Shown here: positions 26,710 through 38,385 of the stretch, piece after piece | Layout: the number at the start of each line of letters is the position of its first letter | How positions within the stretch are numbered: position 1 is the stretch's first letter | From: Mobilicoccus caccae | GTDB taxonomy: Bacteria > Actinomycetota > Actinomycetes > Actinomycetales > Dermatophilaceae | DNA length: 64,000 bases | Direction: 5' to 3' | NCBI RefSeq assembly: GCF_030161635.1 | Contig: NZ_BSUO01000001.1 | Location: forward strand, 2,523,199 to 2,587,198 | Made by a program: the position numbers and the translations under genes | Notes under the pieces: model-generated | Told to the model about the DNA's origin: nothing | Seen by the model: only the letters and a program-made list of their open reading frames with translations | Database searches by the model: none

Positions 26710-27573
26710 TCAGCCCTTGACCGCACCCGAGGTCAGGCCGGCGACGATGCGCTGCTGGAAGATCATGACGAGGAGCACCACGGGGATGGTGACGACGACC
26801 GCGGCCGCCGCGATGGCACCCGTCGGCTGCTCGAACTGCGAGGCTCCGGTGAAGAACGCGAGCGCGGCCGGCACCGTCCGGGCGTTCTCGGCGGTCAGCG
26901 AGATCGCGAAGACGAAGTCGTTCCACGCGGTGAAGAACGTGATGATGCCCGTGGTGAACACGCCCGGCGTGGCCAGCGGCACGATGACCTTGCGGAACGC
27001 CTGCCAGCTCGTCGCACCGTCGACCTGGGCGGCCTGCTCCATCTCCCAGGGGATCTGGCGGAAGAACGCCGTCATCGTCCAGATGGACAGCGGCAGCGTG
27101 AGGGACAGGTAGGGCAGGATCAGACCGATGTGGGTGTCGAACAACCCGATCCGGCTCCACAGGTCGTACAGCGGCGTGACCAGCGAGATGACCGGGAAGA
27201 ACGACACCGTCAGCGCGGTGGCCAGGATGAGCTTCTTACCCGGGAAGTCCAGCCGGCTGATGGCGTAGGCGCAGAACATCGCGAGCACGACGGAGATCAG
27301 CGTCGAGACGGCCACGACGATGAGCGAGTTGATCAGCGCCGGCACGAAGATCGCCGAACCCGACCCGACGAAGATGTCCTCGTAGTTGGCCATCGTGGGC
27401 GACTTCGGGAAGAAGTTGCCGAGGATGTTGGCGTCGAGGTTGTTCGACTGCGAGTCGGCGTCCTTGAAGGACAGCGCGAAGATCCACAGCAGGGGGATGA
27501 CCGTCCAGAGCATGATCGGGATCGCGAGGATCCCGAGAAAGATGTTGGTTCCCCTGGAATTGTTGGCGCCCAT
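26710..27573 (-). CDS. Carbohydrate ABC transporter permease (MalG type)
   Basis: 287 aa, six membrane segments predicted by eye, with the EAA loop that docks the ATPase (EQAAQVDGATSWQAFRKVIV followed by PLATPG). The N-terminal periplasmic loop before TM2 is typical of MalG-like subunits. Starts 6 nt after the MalF-like gene's stop. Confidence 0.88.
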   Translation of the reverse strand: MGANNSRGTNIFLGILAIPIMLWTVIPLLWIFALSFKDADSQSNNLDANILGNFFPKSPTMANYEDIFVGSGSAIFVPALINSLIVVAVSTLISVVLAMFCAYAISRLDFPGKKLILATALTVSFFPVISLVTPLYDLWSRIGLFDTHIGLILPYLSLTLPLSIWTMTAFFRQIPWEMEQAAQVDGATSWQAFRKVIVPLATPGVFTTGIITFFTAWNDFVFAISLTAENARTVPAALAFFTGASQFEQPTGAIAAAAVVVTIPVVLLVMIFQQRIVAGLTSGAVKG

Positions 27574-27579
27574 CGCGGG

Positions 27580-28539
27580 TCAGCTCCTTCCTTCTGCAAG
27601 GTCGACCTTGAAGCCCTTGATGAACAGCAGGGCGATGAGCACCACGCAGAGGAACAACAGGACGGACAGTGCCGATCCCATGCCGATCTCCACGCGGTTG
27701 ATGGTCGCGTTGTAGGCGAGGACCGAGAGCGAGGACGTGTCCTGCGAACCCCCGGTCATGATCTGGATGTTGTCGAAGATGCGGAAGGCGTCGAGGGTAC
27801 GGAACAGCAACGCCACCATGATCGCGGCCTTCATGTTGGGCAGGATGACCTTGAACAGACGCTGACCGAACGTGGCCCCGTCGACCTTGGCCGCCTCCTC
27901 CATCGCCGAGTCGACCTGGGCCAGGCCGGCCAGGAGCAGCAGCGACATGAACGGCGTCGTCTTCCAGATCTCGGACAGACAGATGACGACCAGGGCCGGG
28001 AGCTGAGAGCCGAACCAGTCGAAGGTCGTCGACCACATACCGAAGGTGAAGAAGTTGAGCCAGTGGTTGGCGAATCCCGGGCCGACGCTGAAGCCGAAGT
28101 ACCAGGCGAAGGCCGACACGACGGTGATGATCGAGTACGGGATGAGGACGATGGTGCGTAGTGTCTTGCGCGGGAAGACGATCCGGTGCATGACCATCGC
28201 GATGATGAAGCCGAAGACCAGTTCGACGACGACCGTCACGACAGTGATCCCCACCGTCACGAGCATCGCCTGCCAGAACAACGAGTCCGACAGCGCCGTG
28301 ACGTAGTTCTGCAGGCCGACGAACTCCCGCGCCGACGGGTCGGTCAGGCGGTAGTTGAACAGCGAGGTCCAGGCCGCCTGGAGGATCGGGTAGGCCGTGA
28401 CCCCGACCATGATGATGAAGGCGGGTCCGGCCAGGAGCCACCCGAGTTTGCGCTCACCCTTGGCCCGGTCGGACAGGGGCTGCCTGGTCTTGGCGGGGCG
28501 TCCGGCAGCGCCGGCCTCGTTCTTGGCGACGGTGCTCAC
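27580..28539 (-). CDS. Carbohydrate ABC transporter permease (MalF type)
   Basis: 319 aa. After a cytoplasmic basic N-terminus come membrane segments starting LGWLLAGPAFIIMVGVTAYP; EAA loop EEAAKVDGATFGQRLFKVIL. Overlaps the binding-protein gene by 4 nt (ATGA), so the import operon is tightly coupled: binding protein, MalF-like, MalG-like, ATPase. Confidence 0.88.
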   Translation of the reverse strand: MSTVAKNEAGAAGRPAKTRQPLSDRAKGERKLGWLLAGPAFIIMVGVTAYPILQAAWTSLFNYRLTDPSAREFVGLQNYVTALSDSLFWQAMLVTVGITVVTVVVELVFGFIIAMVMHRIVFPRKTLRTIVLIPYSIITVVSAFAWYFGFSVGPGFANHWLNFFTFGMWSTTFDWFGSQLPALVVICLSEIWKTTPFMSLLLLAGLAQVDSAMEEAAKVDGATFGQRLFKVILPNMKAAIMVALLFRTLDAFRIFDNIQIMTGGSQDTSSLSVLAYNATINRVEIGMGSALSVLLFLCVVLIALLFIKGFKVDLAEGRS

Positions 28540-29843
28540 AGCAGTGCCTCCCCGTTGAGAACGTCCTTGATGAGTTGCGTCGCCTCGGTGGGTGTCGACT
28601 GGGGCGAGATCTCGTTGGGCGGGCTGAACACGCGCTGCAGGGCAGTGGAGATGTCGCCGTAGTACTGCGTGACCGGGCGAGGCGCGCCGGAGTCGAGGGA
28701 CTCACGCAGCGCCTTGGCCATCGGGAAGGCCTCGACGACCCGCGGGTCGTCGTACGCGGACTTGTTCGCCGCCGGGTTACCGGTGCCCAGCATGTACTGG
28801 ATCTGGTGTTCCTTCTTGGTGATGCACTGGATCGCCTTCCACGACGCCGGAGCGTTGTCGCTCTTGCTGTTGACGCCGAGGATGATCCCGCCCAGCGGCG
28901 GCTTGGACTCCTGGCCCTGAATCGTCTGCGGGTACCGCGTCCACGCGACGTCGTCCTGGATGCCGGCCATCTGCGGGGAGGCCCACACGTAGGGCCAGTT
29001 GAGCATGAAACCCGAGCCCTCGGTGGTGAACTGGTTCAGCGAGGTCTCCTCGTTGGTGGAGGACATCGCCGGGCCGGCGACACCGGTGTCGGCGACCTTC
29101 TTGATGATCCGCGCGGCCTCCTGACCGGCCTGGTCCTCCAGCCCGAGCTGAATGTCGCTGCCGGTGGCCTCGGGGTTCTTGACGATGTGACCGCCCGCGC
29201 CCTCGACGAGGGCGTTGATCCACACGGCGTACCCCTCGTACCGGCGCGCCTGCACGCCGATCGTGGTGTCCGTCTGCTGAGCCGCGTCGATGATCTGGTC
29301 CCAGGTGACGGCCCCGCTCATGTCGAGCCCGGCCTCCTGGGCCACCGACTTGCGGTACCAGAGCAACTGGGTGTTCGCCCACATCGGGGCGCCGATGAGC
29401 TTGTCCTTCCACGTGGAGACCTCGAGGATCGAGGACACCGCGTCCTGCGTGAGCGCATCCCGCGACTCCTGCGGCACCTCGGCGAGGAACCCCGCCTCGG
29501 CGAACTCGGCGACGAACACCGGGTCCATGCTCATGATGTCGGTTCCGGGGTCTCCCGCGGCCAGGCGCCGCAGCAGTTGTTGACGCTGTTCCGACGCGTC
29601 GCGCGGAAGCGACTGGGTCTGGATCGAGTACTCGCCTCCGGCCTCCTCGGTGCACTTCTGCGCGAGGATCGCCTGGTTGGCCTTGCCCTCTTCGTCCACC
29701 GCGCCGTCGGGGTTGGTGTACCACGTGAGTACATTGCGCTGATCTGCATCCGATCCGGAGCCGCAGGCCGACAGGCCCACCGTCCCGGCCATGGCGACCG
29801 CGACCAGTGCCACGGTCGTCCGGGTCCTTCTGCGTCTGGACAC
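28536..29843 (-). CDS. Sugar-binding lipoprotein of the ABC importer
   Basis: 435 aa from a GTG at 29843 with AAGGAG 5 nt upstream. Basic N-terminus (SRRRRTRTT), hydrophobic stretch and lipobox GLSAC, so it is lipid-anchored outside. Family 1 solute-binding features: LTWYTNPDGA, SMDPVFVAEFAEAGFL, EGYAVWINALVEGAGG, GSGFMLNWPYVW. It resembles trehalose/maltose-binding LpqY-ThuE proteins, but the ligand is not proven. Confidence 0.85.
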   Translation of the reverse strand: MSRRRRTRTTVALVAVAMAGTVGLSACGSGSDADQRNVLTWYTNPDGAVDEEGKANQAILAQKCTEEAGGEYSIQTQSLPRDASEQRQQLLRRLAAGDPGTDIMSMDPVFVAEFAEAGFLAEVPQESRDALTQDAVSSILEVSTWKDKLIGAPMWANTQLLWYRKSVAQEAGLDMSGAVTWDQIIDAAQQTDTTIGVQARRYEGYAVWINALVEGAGGHIVKNPEATGSDIQLGLEDQAGQEAARIIKKVADTGVAGPAMSSTNEETSLNQFTTEGSGFMLNWPYVWASPQMAGIQDDVAWTRYPQTIQGQESKPPLGGIILGVNSKSDNAPASWKAIQCITKKEHQIQYMLGTGNPAANKSAYDDPRVVEAFPMAKALRESLDSGAPRPVTQYYGDISTALQRVFSPPNEISPQSTPTEATQLIKDVLNGEALL

Positions 29844-30056
29844 CTTGACTCCTTCGTCCTGGTTGCCTGCCGGGCCACGGAGTCCTCCGATGACGGGCCG
29901 TGCGTTCACCGACAGTCCATCCGTTGTCTAGCACTCTTTGCGGGCCCACGGCCCATCAGACACTCCACGAACTAGGCTGGGCGTGTCGATATCTTGCGCA
30001 CCGGAGGCGACTCGTTGTCGGGCGCCCCGCCGCGTCAGCACGAAGGAGCTGCACCG

Positions 30057-31819
<1,763 letters not shown>

Positions 31820-31823
<4 letters not shown>

Positions 31824-32464
31824 GCGGATCGCGGCCGCAGACCCCGGCCGAGGCGTGGCGGGAGCTGCTCGCCGGTAACGGACGATTCGTGTCCGGCGAC
31901 GTGCAGCACCCCAACCAGGACGCCGCCCGTCGCGCCGACATCGCCGGCGGCCAGCGTCCGTTCGCCACGTTCTTCGGGTGTTCGGATTCGCGGGTGGCGG
32001 CCGAGGTCATCTTCGATCAGGGCCTCGGCGATCTGTTCGTCATCCGCACCGCGGGCCACGTCGTGGGCCCGACCGAGTTGGGGTCCATGGAGTTCGGCGC
32101 GGAGGTGCTCGACATCCCGCTCATCGTGGTCCTCGGCCACGACTCGTGCGGGGCCGTGGGCGCCACGATGGAGGCGGTCGAGAGCGGGACGATGCCCAAG
32201 GGACTCATCCGCGACCTCGTCCAGCGCATCATGCCGAGCGTCGTGGCGGGCAAGCACCAGGGCATGACCAGCGTCGACGAGCTCATGGCCGAGCACGTGC
32301 GACAGACGGTGAACCTCATCGTCGAGCGTTCGACGCGCTGCGCGGAGCGGGTGGAGGACGGCCGACTCGCGATCGTCGGCCTCACCTACACCCTCGCCGA
32401 CGGACGCGCGAGCATCGCCGAGGTCGTCGGAGACATCGGCGAGAGCCCGGCACCGACCCACTGA
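31820..32464 (+). CDS. Beta-class carbonic anhydrase
   Basis: 214 aa, GTG start in GTGA overlapping the fumarase stop. Zinc ligands and dyad: FFGCSDSR (Cys, Asp, Arg) and [10 protein letters not shown] (His, Cys). Interconverts CO2 and bicarbonate. Coupling to fumarase is unexpected; it may supply bicarbonate for anaplerosis near the TCA cycle (inference). Confidence 0.92.
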
Positions 32465-32480
32465 ACAGGTCGTGGGCAGA

Positions 32481-32519
32481 CGAAGGGCCCGTCGTCCCAG
32501 CAGGACGACGGGCCCTTCG
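32481..32519. terminator. Bidirectional terminator between carbonic anhydrase and glmM
   Basis: 17-bp perfect arms (CGAAGGGCCCGTCGTCC and complement) with a 5-nt loop, 16 nt past each convergent stop codon. Confidence 0.88.
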
Positions 32520-32535
32520 CGCAGTCGGGGCCGAC

Positions 32536-33882
32536 TCAGAGCGCGAGCCGCTCCCGCACCACGTCGGCCAGACGGTCGGCGCATTCACGGGCGCGTTCGG
32601 TCGTGTCGGCCTCGACCATGACGCGCACGAGCGGCTCGGTGCCCGACTTGCGCAGCAGCACCCGCCCCGACGTGCCGAGTTCGGCCTCGACGTCCTTGAC
32701 CACGGCCTGGATGCCCTCGTCGCTGCCCGCACGGTCCTTGTCGACGCCCTTGACGTTGACGAGCACCTGCGGCAGCTCGGTCATGACCTCGGCGAGCTCC
32801 GTCAGCGTGCGGCCGGTCTGCGCGACCCGGGCCGCCAGCATGAGACCGGTCAGGGTGCCGTCGCCGGTCGTGCCGTGCTCGGCCATGATGACGTGCCCGG
32901 ACTGCTCCCCACCGAGGGTGTGTCCGCGGCGCTTCATCTCCTCGAGCACGTAGCGGTCGCCGACGGCGGTCTGCACGTACGCCAGCCCCTCGCGGTCGAG
33001 CGCGTGGAGCATGCCGAGGTTGCTCATCACGGTGACGACGACCGTGTTGTTGGCCAGCTGGTCACGCTCCTTCATGGCGAGCGCCAGGATCGTCATGATC
33101 TTGTCGCCGTCGATCACCTGGCCGCTGGCGTCCACGGCGAGGCACCGGTCGGCGTCACCGTCGACGGCCACACCGAGGTCGGCCGCGTACTCGACCACGG
33201 CCGCCTGGATCTTGTCGAGGTGGGTCGAGCCGTAGCCGTCGTTGATGTTGAGACCGTCGGGCTCGCCGCCGATCTGCGTCACCCGGGCGCCTGCGCGTCG
33301 GAACGCCTCCGGCGCGACCTCGCTGGCCGCCCCGTGGGCCGTGTCGAGCACCACGTGCAGGCCGTCCAGCCGGTTGGGCAGCGCCGAGAGCAGGTGCGCG
33401 AGATAACGTTCGGCGCCGTCGGTGAGCGGACGCACCCGCCCGACCTGGTCACCGACGGGCCGCTCCCAGTCGGCGCCGAGCCGCTCCTCGATGGCGTTCT
33501 CGACGGCGTCGTCGAGCTTGTGACCACCACGGGCGAAGAACTTGATGCCGTTGTCCGGCATCGCATTGTGGGACGCCGACAGCATCGCGCCGAGGTCGAC
33601 ACCGTAGTCGGCGACGAGGAAGGCGATGGCGGGCGTCGGAAGGACTCCGGCGTCGTACACGTCCACGCCCGCGGAGGCCAGGCCGGCCATCGTCGCGGAG
33701 GCGAGGAACTCACCGGAGGCACGCGGGTCACGGCCGACGATCGCGCGAGGCCGGTGCCCCGCGAACTCGCCCTCCGCGCGCAGCACGTGCGCTGCGGCGA
33801 CCGAGAGGTCGAGGGTCAGTTCTGCGGTCAGATCCCGGTTGGCGAGACCACGCACACCATCCGTGCCGAACAGACGAGCCAT
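32536..33882 (-). CDS. glmM: Phosphoglucosamine mutase
   Basis: 448 aa from the ATG at 33882 ([15 protein letters not shown]). Phosphoserine loop [19 protein letters not shown], metal loop [12 protein letters not shown], sugar loop [10 protein letters not shown] and phosphate-binding [12 protein letters not shown]. Makes glucosamine-1-phosphate for cell-wall precursors. Follows rpsI/rplM, a standard actinobacterial arrangement. Confidence 0.95.
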   Translation of the reverse strand: MARLFGTDGVRGLANRDLTAELTLDLSVAAAHVLRAEGEFAGHRPRAIVGRDPRASGEFLASATMAGLASAGVDVYDAGVLPTPAIAFLVADYGVDLGAMLSASHNAMPDNGIKFFARGGHKLDDAVENAIEERLGADWERPVGDQVGRVRPLTDGAERYLAHLLSALPNRLDGLHVVLDTAHGAASEVAPEAFRRAGARVTQIGGEPDGLNINDGYGSTHLDKIQAAVVEYAADLGVAVDGDADRCLAVDASGQVIDGDKIMTILALAMKERDQLANNTVVVTVMSNLGMLHALDREGLAYVQTAVGDRYVLEEMKRRGHTLGGEQSGHVIMAEHGTTGDGTLTGLMLAARVAQTGRTLTELAEVMTELPQVLVNVKGVDKDRAGSDEGIQAVVKDVEAELGTSGRVLLRKSGTEPLVRVMVEADTTERARECADRLADVVRERLAL

Positions 33883-34056
33883 GCGATGGCTCCTTTCGAT
33901 CCTGAGAACTCCTGGGCGGAGCACCCGACCGGGCGCTCCGTGTCGCCGCCGAGGTGGGGGCAGCGACCGGGGTTGTGGGGCGCTCGACGCGCAAAACCCC
34001 CATACACCTGGTCGGATGTACGGGGGTCGGGCGGTCTGCGTCGCCCACGCACGACC

Positions 34057-34085
34057 GTGGCGGACCACCTGGGGTGGTCCGCCAC
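34057..34085. terminator. Terminator after rpsI
   Basis: 13-bp perfect arms (GTGGCGGACCACC and complement), 3-nt loop, 8 nt past the rpsI stop in the direction of transcription. A second weak pairing (CCCCCATACA/TGTACGGGGG) lies further on, near 34000-34025. Confidence 0.85.
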
Positions 34086-34092
34086 GATGGCA

Positions 34093-34596
34093 TCAGCGCT
34101 TGCTGTACTGGGGCGCCTTGCGGGCCTTCTTGAGACCGGCCTTCTTGCGCTCGGGCACACGCGCGTCGCGCGTGAGGAACCCGGCCTTCTTGAGGGCGGC
34201 GCGGTTGAGCTCTTCGTCGACACCGTTCAGCGAACGGGCCACGCCCAGCCGGACGGCACCGGCCTGGCCGGAGGGGCCACCACCGTGCACGCGGACGAGC
34301 ACGTCGTAGGCACCGTCGAGCTCGAGGACCTTGAGCGGCTCGCCCACGATCTGCTGGTGCACCTTGTTGGGGAAGTACTCCTCCAGGGTGCGGCCGTTGA
34401 TCTTCCACGTGCCGGAGCCGGGGACGATGCGCACGCGGGCGATGGCCTGCTTGCGACGACCCGTGGCGGCACCCGGGGCGGACGCGGACGGGCGGCGGAC
34501 CTGCTCGTCCGTCGCGCCGGCGGTCGACTCGGAGGTGTAGTTGGACAGTGCGGGCTCGTCGTGCTCGAGCTCGACGTCAGGAGTGTTGTCGGTCAC
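34093..34596 (-). CDS. rpsI: 30S ribosomal protein S9
   Basis: 167 aa: a 45-residue acidic N-terminal extension ([20 protein letters not shown]) precedes the S9 core [17 protein letters not shown]. The C-terminal SKR reaches the P-site tRNA. Such extensions are usual in actinobacterial S9. Partner of rplM 30 nt upstream. Confidence 0.95.
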   Translation of the reverse strand: MTDNTPDVELEHDEPALSNYTSESTAGATDEQVRRPSASAPGAATGRRKQAIARVRIVPGSGTWKINGRTLEEYFPNKVHQQIVGEPLKVLELDGAYDVLVRVHGGGPSGQAGAVRLGVARSLNGVDEELNRAALKKAGFLTRDARVPERKKAGLKKARKAPQYSKR

Positions 34597-34626
34597 GGTT
34601 CTCCTCGTGTTCGATCACCCAGCGGA

Positions 34627-35070
34627 TTACTGGGCGACCTGCGAGATCTCGAAGGGCTCAGGCTGCTGGGCCTGGTGCGGGTGGGTGTCGCCGGCGTAGA
34701 CCTTGAGCTTGGACAGCTGCTGACGGGCCAGCGAGTTCTTGGGCAGCATGCCGCGGACGGCCTTCTCGACGGCGCGCGTCGGGTTCTTGGCCATGAGCTC
34801 GGTGTAGGAGGTGGCGCGCAGGCCGCCCGGGTAACCCGAGTGGCGGTAGGCCTTCTTCTGCTCGAGCTTGGCGCCGGTGAGGGCCACCTTGTCGGCGTTG
34901 ATGATGATGACGAAGTCGCCGGTGTCGACGTGAGGTGCGAACGTCGGCTTGTGCTTGCCGCGAAGAAGCTGCGCGGTCTGCGAGGCGAGGCGACCGAGAA
35001 CGACGTCGGTGGCGTCGATGACGTGCCACTTACGCTCGATCTCGCCCGGCTTGGGGGTGTAGGTACGCAC
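34627..35070 (-). CDS. rplM: 50S ribosomal protein L13
   Basis: 147 aa. Family core [37 protein letters not shown] and [19 protein letters not shown] are all present. First gene of the rplM-rpsI pair; its promoter should lie in 35071-35340. Confidence 0.96.
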   Translation of the reverse strand: MRTYTPKPGEIERKWHVIDATDVVLGRLASQTAQLLRGKHKPTFAPHVDTGDFVIIINADKVALTGAKLEQKKAYRHSGYPGGLRATSYTELMAKNPTRAVEKAVRGMLPKNSLARQQLSKLKVYAGDTHPHQAQQPEPFEISQVAQ

Positions 35071-35445
35071 GGTTATCAGCCTTGCTTGCTCGATGATGGA
35101 ACGGTCATGTGCGTCACCCTGGCGCCGTCGGGGCGCCGTGGCGGTGTGACGACCTCACGTCGCGGAACCCGTGTCGTCGGCCGGATCGAGATCGATCCAC
35201 CGTCGAGGGCCGCTGAGGTCGAACGCGCACAACGACTCCCCATGTTACCGGCCACTCCGAGACGACCCCAAATCGCCACTGCACACCCTCTACCAGCGAC
35301 AATGCCCAGATCGGCGATCGAACCCGGAGCCTGTGCAGCGAAAGTATGCAAAGTAAGTGTGCATAATCGGAGTGCATCCGACCGCCCGGAACACCCCGCC
35401 GAACCCTCCACGACCGCCCGCCGTCGCCACCCGAAGGAGGCCACG
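35071..35445. other. 375-bp divergent gap between rplM and the ArsR gene
   Basis: Contains the upstream regions of both genes. The right part is AT-richer and holds an inverted repeat at 35345-35365; no coding pattern was found. Confidence 0.6.
35345..35365. promoter_or_regulatory. Candidate ArsR-type operator (TATGCA-N9-TGCATA)
   Basis: Inverted repeat in the AT-rich island about 80 bp before the ArsR-like start, followed by another GTGCAT half-site at 35372. The symmetry and location fit autoregulation by the winged-helix protein. Confidence 0.5.
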
Positions 35446-36026
35446 ATGACCACGGACGCCCCCTACCCCTCGGACCGATCCGCGCTGCGGGTCCTGGCCC
35501 ATCCGTTGCGGTCGCGCCTGGTCGCCGAGCTCCGGAGTGTCGGGGCGGCGACGGCCACGGATCTGGCGCGCGTGCTGGGCACGAACTCCGGCGCCACGAG
35601 CTATCACCTGCGCAAGTTGGAGGAGGTCGGTCTGGTCCGCGACACCGGCGGGGTGGGGCGGCGACGCGTGTGGGAGGCCGCGACCGAGGGGCGCACGTTC
35701 GACGTCGGTGACACCGAGGACGACGACGCCGCGCTGGACTGGCTGGCCCGTGACTACATCGGCCACTTCACGGAGAAGGCCCAGACGTGGCTGACGGACT
35801 CCCCGAGTGGCCCCTGCCCTGGCAGGAGGCCTGCGGCCTGGACGACCACCTGGTCCTCGTCACCGACGAGCAACTGGCCTCGCTGCGCGTGGAGATGGCC
35901 GAACTCCTCGAGCGGTACCGACGCGTCGGCGCCGGCAACCCCCAGGCCAAACGCGTGACCTTCTACACCTGTCCCCTGCCCGTCGACCCACCGGCCTCCG
36001 AACGACGCCGAGACCGCCGGCAATAG
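35446..36026 (+). CDS. ArsR-like winged-helix transcriptional regulator (frameshifted)
   Basis: ATG with GAAGGAGG upstream. Helix-turn-helix ATATDLARVLGTNSGATSYHLRKLEEVGLV and wing GVGRRRVWEA. The N-terminal frame degenerates after WLTDSP, while EWPLPWQEACGLDDHLVLVT, the usual family continuation, is in another frame; one extra C in 35801-35804 gives 193 aa. Stop lies inside the first of two terminator hairpins. Not necessarily metal-responsive: the length and C-terminal part match the helix_turn_helix_20-type group. Confidence 0.82.
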
Positions 36027-36040
36027 GCGGCGGTCTCGGC
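36007..36040. terminator. Terminator hairpin 1 after the ArsR-like gene
   Basis: 13-bp perfect arms with GCCGAGACCGCCG; the gene's stop codon lies in the loop. Shares its stem with the next hairpin and with 2999-3034. Confidence 0.8.
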
Positions 36041-36361
36041 GTGGTGATCAGAACGTGCCGAGACCGCCGGATATCACCGGCGGTCTCGGCAGGTGAAGGT
36101 CAGAGCGTGCCGCGCCCACTGCGCGGGCCGTGGCCCAGACCGCGCCGCACGCTCAGGCGCTCACTGCGCCCCACGTGCCGATGCGCGCCCTGCGTCACCG
36201 TCGCCACAGCCGCCCTGACCTGTCCGGTCCTCGTGTCGTTCCCCATGACTCCCCCTCATTCCTTTCATCGGTGCGGCGATCCCCCGATCGTCGCTACACC
36301 CCTTTCATCGGCGAGGCGAACGTCCGTCTTAGTCGAACGTCCCAGAAACTTCTCGCGCGCC
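36027..36361. other. 335-bp intergenic stretch, no gene seen
   Basis: Holds the twin hairpins at its left end and an imperfect direct repeat (CCTTTCATCGG, near 36257 and 36300). The open frames here have no start site or family pattern. Downstream of truA, whose stop is at 36362. Confidence 0.6.
36057..36090. terminator. Terminator hairpin 2 after the ArsR-like gene
   Basis: 14-bp perfect arms (GCCGAGACCGCCGG and complement) around ATATCA, 16 nt beyond hairpin 1. A tandem pair may ensure termination before the convergent truA transcript. Confidence 0.8.
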
Positions 36362-37207
36362 TCAGGATGTGGTTTCGCCAGGCAGCGTACGGACGGCGCG
36401 GGCCGTGCGAGCCCGGGCGGCGAACTCCCCCTCGGGTGGGTAGGCGACCTCCTCCAGGCACAAGCCGTGCGCCGGCATGACCACGACGCCCGGGTCCCGT
36501 TCGAGGCCCTCGGCCACCTCCGCGGGCCAGGTCACGGGTTTGCGCCCCTCCCCCACCGGGACGACCGCGCCGACGAGGGCGCGGACCATCGAGTGGCAGA
36601 ACGCGTCCGCGAGCACGGTCCCGGTCAGCAGGTGCCCCTCGCGGCGCCACGAGTACTCCAGCAGGGTGCGAACCGTCGTCGCACCCTCGCGCCGCTTGCA
36701 GAACGCGGCGAAGTCCCGCAGCCCGACGAGCCGTGCCGCCGCCTCGTCCATCGCCGCTGCGTCGAGCGGCCTGCGCACGCTGACCGTGTCGCGGCGCCGC
36801 AGCGGGTCGAGCAGCTCGGGAGCGTCGCAGATCCGGTAGGTGTAGCGGCGGCTCACGGCCGAGAAGCGCGCGTCGAACTCCTCCGGAACCACCCGGGCCG
36901 TCCGCACGGCGATGTCGGGCGGGAGCACCCCGGCCAGCCGACGCACCGCGGCCCGCTCAGGCGGAAGGTCGGACCGTCCGGGCAGGGCGAGCCAGGCGGG
37001 CTCGTCGACGTCGACGTGGGCGACGGCACCGCGGGCGTGAACTCCTGCGTCGGTGCGCCCCGCCACGGTGAGCGCCGGTGGGACGACGGCGCGCAGGATG
37101 CGGGCGAGCGCAGCGCCGAGTTCTCCCTCGACCGTGCGCAGCCCGGGTTGGGCCGCCCACCCGGAGAAGTCGGTGCCGTCGTAGGCGAAGTCGAGGCGGA
37201 CCCGCAC
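36362..37207 (-). CDS. truA: tRNA pseudouridine synthase A
   Basis: 281 aa. Catalytic Asp in AGRTDAGVHARG; N-terminal RLDFAYDGTDFSGWAAQP and C-terminal SMVRALVGAVVPVGEGR fit TruA, which modifies U38-40 of tRNA anticodon stems. It starts 1 nt after the stop of the serine hydrolase gene, and trails the rpoA-rplQ cluster, its usual location. Confidence 0.93.
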   Translation of the reverse strand: MRVRLDFAYDGTDFSGWAAQPGLRTVEGELGAALARILRAVVPPALTVAGRTDAGVHARGAVAHVDVDEPAWLALPGRSDLPPERAAVRRLAGVLPPDIAVRTARVVPEEFDARFSAVSRRYTYRICDAPELLDPLRRRDTVSVRRPLDAAAMDEAAARLVGLRDFAAFCKRREGATTVRTLLEYSWRREGHLLTGTVLADAFCHSMVRALVGAVVPVGEGRKPVTWPAEVAEGLERDPGVVVMPAHGLCLEEVAYPPEGEFAARARTARAVRTLPGETTS

Positions 37208-37208
37208 G

Positions 37209-38168
37209 TCAGCGCAGCGGGTGGGGCGGGACGGCGGCGCCTGCGCGGATCCAGTACAGCGTCGGGGCGGCCGTCGTGCCGGACGCCGTCGGTGCGGTCG
37301 CGCCCGCCATCGCGTCGGCGGGGGCCAGCTTCTTCCAGACCAGCTCGGAGATCTTGCGGGTGCGTTCGACGCCGACGCCCATGGAGGAGTTGTCGTAGCT
37401 GAGGATGGCCAGCGTGTAGTCGCGGCCGGATCCCTTGACGCTGCCGATGCTGTTGACGCGCCACCCGCGGGGGCTCAGTGGCACCCAGCCGTTCTTGACC
37501 GCCACGGACTGTCCCGCGGGCACCTTGCCCACGCCCCACCGCTGCTCGGGCACGACCCGGCCCATGAGCCCGAGGATGTACCGGCGGTCCGCCTTCGACA
37601 GGTGCGGTGTGCCGCCGACGAGCTTGTCCATGAGCAGACGCTGGTCCGCCGCGGAGGTGGAGGTCCGCCCCCATGCCCCCTGCAGGGTGGTGCGCGACAT
37701 CCCCAGGTCCTTGGCCATGCGCTGCACGGCCCACCGGCCGCCGGCCTGACGCAGGAGGGAGTTCGTCGCGTCGTTGTCGCTGTAGCGGATCATGCGGTCG
37801 GCGAGCTTCTTCTGCCCCGAGGACAGGCTCCGCCCGCTCTCACGGCGTTCCCGGACGATCGTCGCCAGCACCAACACCTTGACGATGCTGCCGGTGCTGT
37901 TCCGCATCCCGGAGTTGTACGTGTACACCTGGCCGGTGCGGCGGTCGCGCACCGAGAAGGACACGTCGTCGCGGGCCTTGCCCAACACCCGACGGACCTC
38001 CGCGTCGGAGAACGGCGCTGCGTCCTGCCCGGCGACGGTGTCGAAGGCGGAACTCCGCTGCCCAGCCCCGCCCGTCGGCACGCCGTGGGCCGTGGGGGCC
38101 AGCGCGAGGGTGGCGCAGGTGGCGACGCCGATGATCGTCGCCGCTCTCCGGCCGAAGCGCCCGCTCAT
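37209..38168 (-). CDS. Secreted serine hydrolase, class A beta-lactamase-like
   Basis: 319 aa from the ATG at 38168. Signal peptide: RRAATIIGVATCATLALAPTAHG. Active-site motifs in order: GSIVK (SxxK), YSDNDATN (SDN) and VKNGW (KTG-like box with Asn). It could be a low-level beta-lactamase or a peptidoglycan-interacting esterase. Odd to find between rplQ and truA; it is transcribed with truA. Confidence 0.8.
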   Translation of the reverse strand: MSGRFGRRAATIIGVATCATLALAPTAHGVPTGGAGQRSSAFDTVAGQDAAPFSDAEVRRVLGKARDDVSFSVRDRRTGQVYTYNSGMRNSTGSIVKVLVLATIVRERRESGRSLSSGQKKLADRMIRYSDNDATNSLLRQAGGRWAVQRMAKDLGMSRTTLQGAWGRTSTSAADQRLLMDKLVGGTPHLSKADRRYILGLMGRVVPEQRWGVGKVPAGQSVAVKNGWVPLSPRGWRVNSIGSVKGSGRDYTLAILSYDNSSMGVGVERTRKISELVWKKLAPADAMAGATAPTASGTTAAPTLYWIRAGAAVPPHPLR

Positions 38169-38335
38169 CACGGTCTCCTGTCCAGGTGATCGAAAGGTTG
38201 GCCTCAGCTTAGACCGAACCACTTCCTCATCGGCGCCCATCGGTCTCCGTGGAGCTTGTGCCACGGGCGGATTCACCGAACGGCGTGTCGCGGTCGCCAC
38301 ACCCCTCCCGCAGGACGTGCGTGCCCCCGGGCATG

Positions 38336-38375
38336 ACGAACGGCGCGTTCCCCCGCGGGGGAACGCGCCGTTCGT
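38336..38375. terminator. Perfect 40-bp palindrome, terminator after rplQ
   Basis: Arms ACGAACGGCGCGTTCCCCCG and complement with no unpaired loop as DNA; begins 10 nt past the rplQ stop in the direction of transcription. Strong end of the alpha operon. Confidence 0.85.
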
Positions 38376-38385
38376 GGGTGGCGTG

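Noticed and set aside
26698..28161. A 487-codon frame antisense to the ABC permeases
   Set aside because: Asp/Arg/Gly-rich shadow of membrane-protein codons; the minus-strand permeases have EAA loops and proper starts.
29844..30056. LacI-type operator in front of the sugar importer
   Set aside because: No convincing palindrome was found in the divergent gap.
31978..35958. A 1326-codon open frame on the plus strand
   Set aside because: It is composed of out-of-frame carbonic anhydrase, the antisense of glmM, rpsI and rplM, and ends in the real ArsR-like gene. Long stop-free frames are expected in GC-rich DNA.
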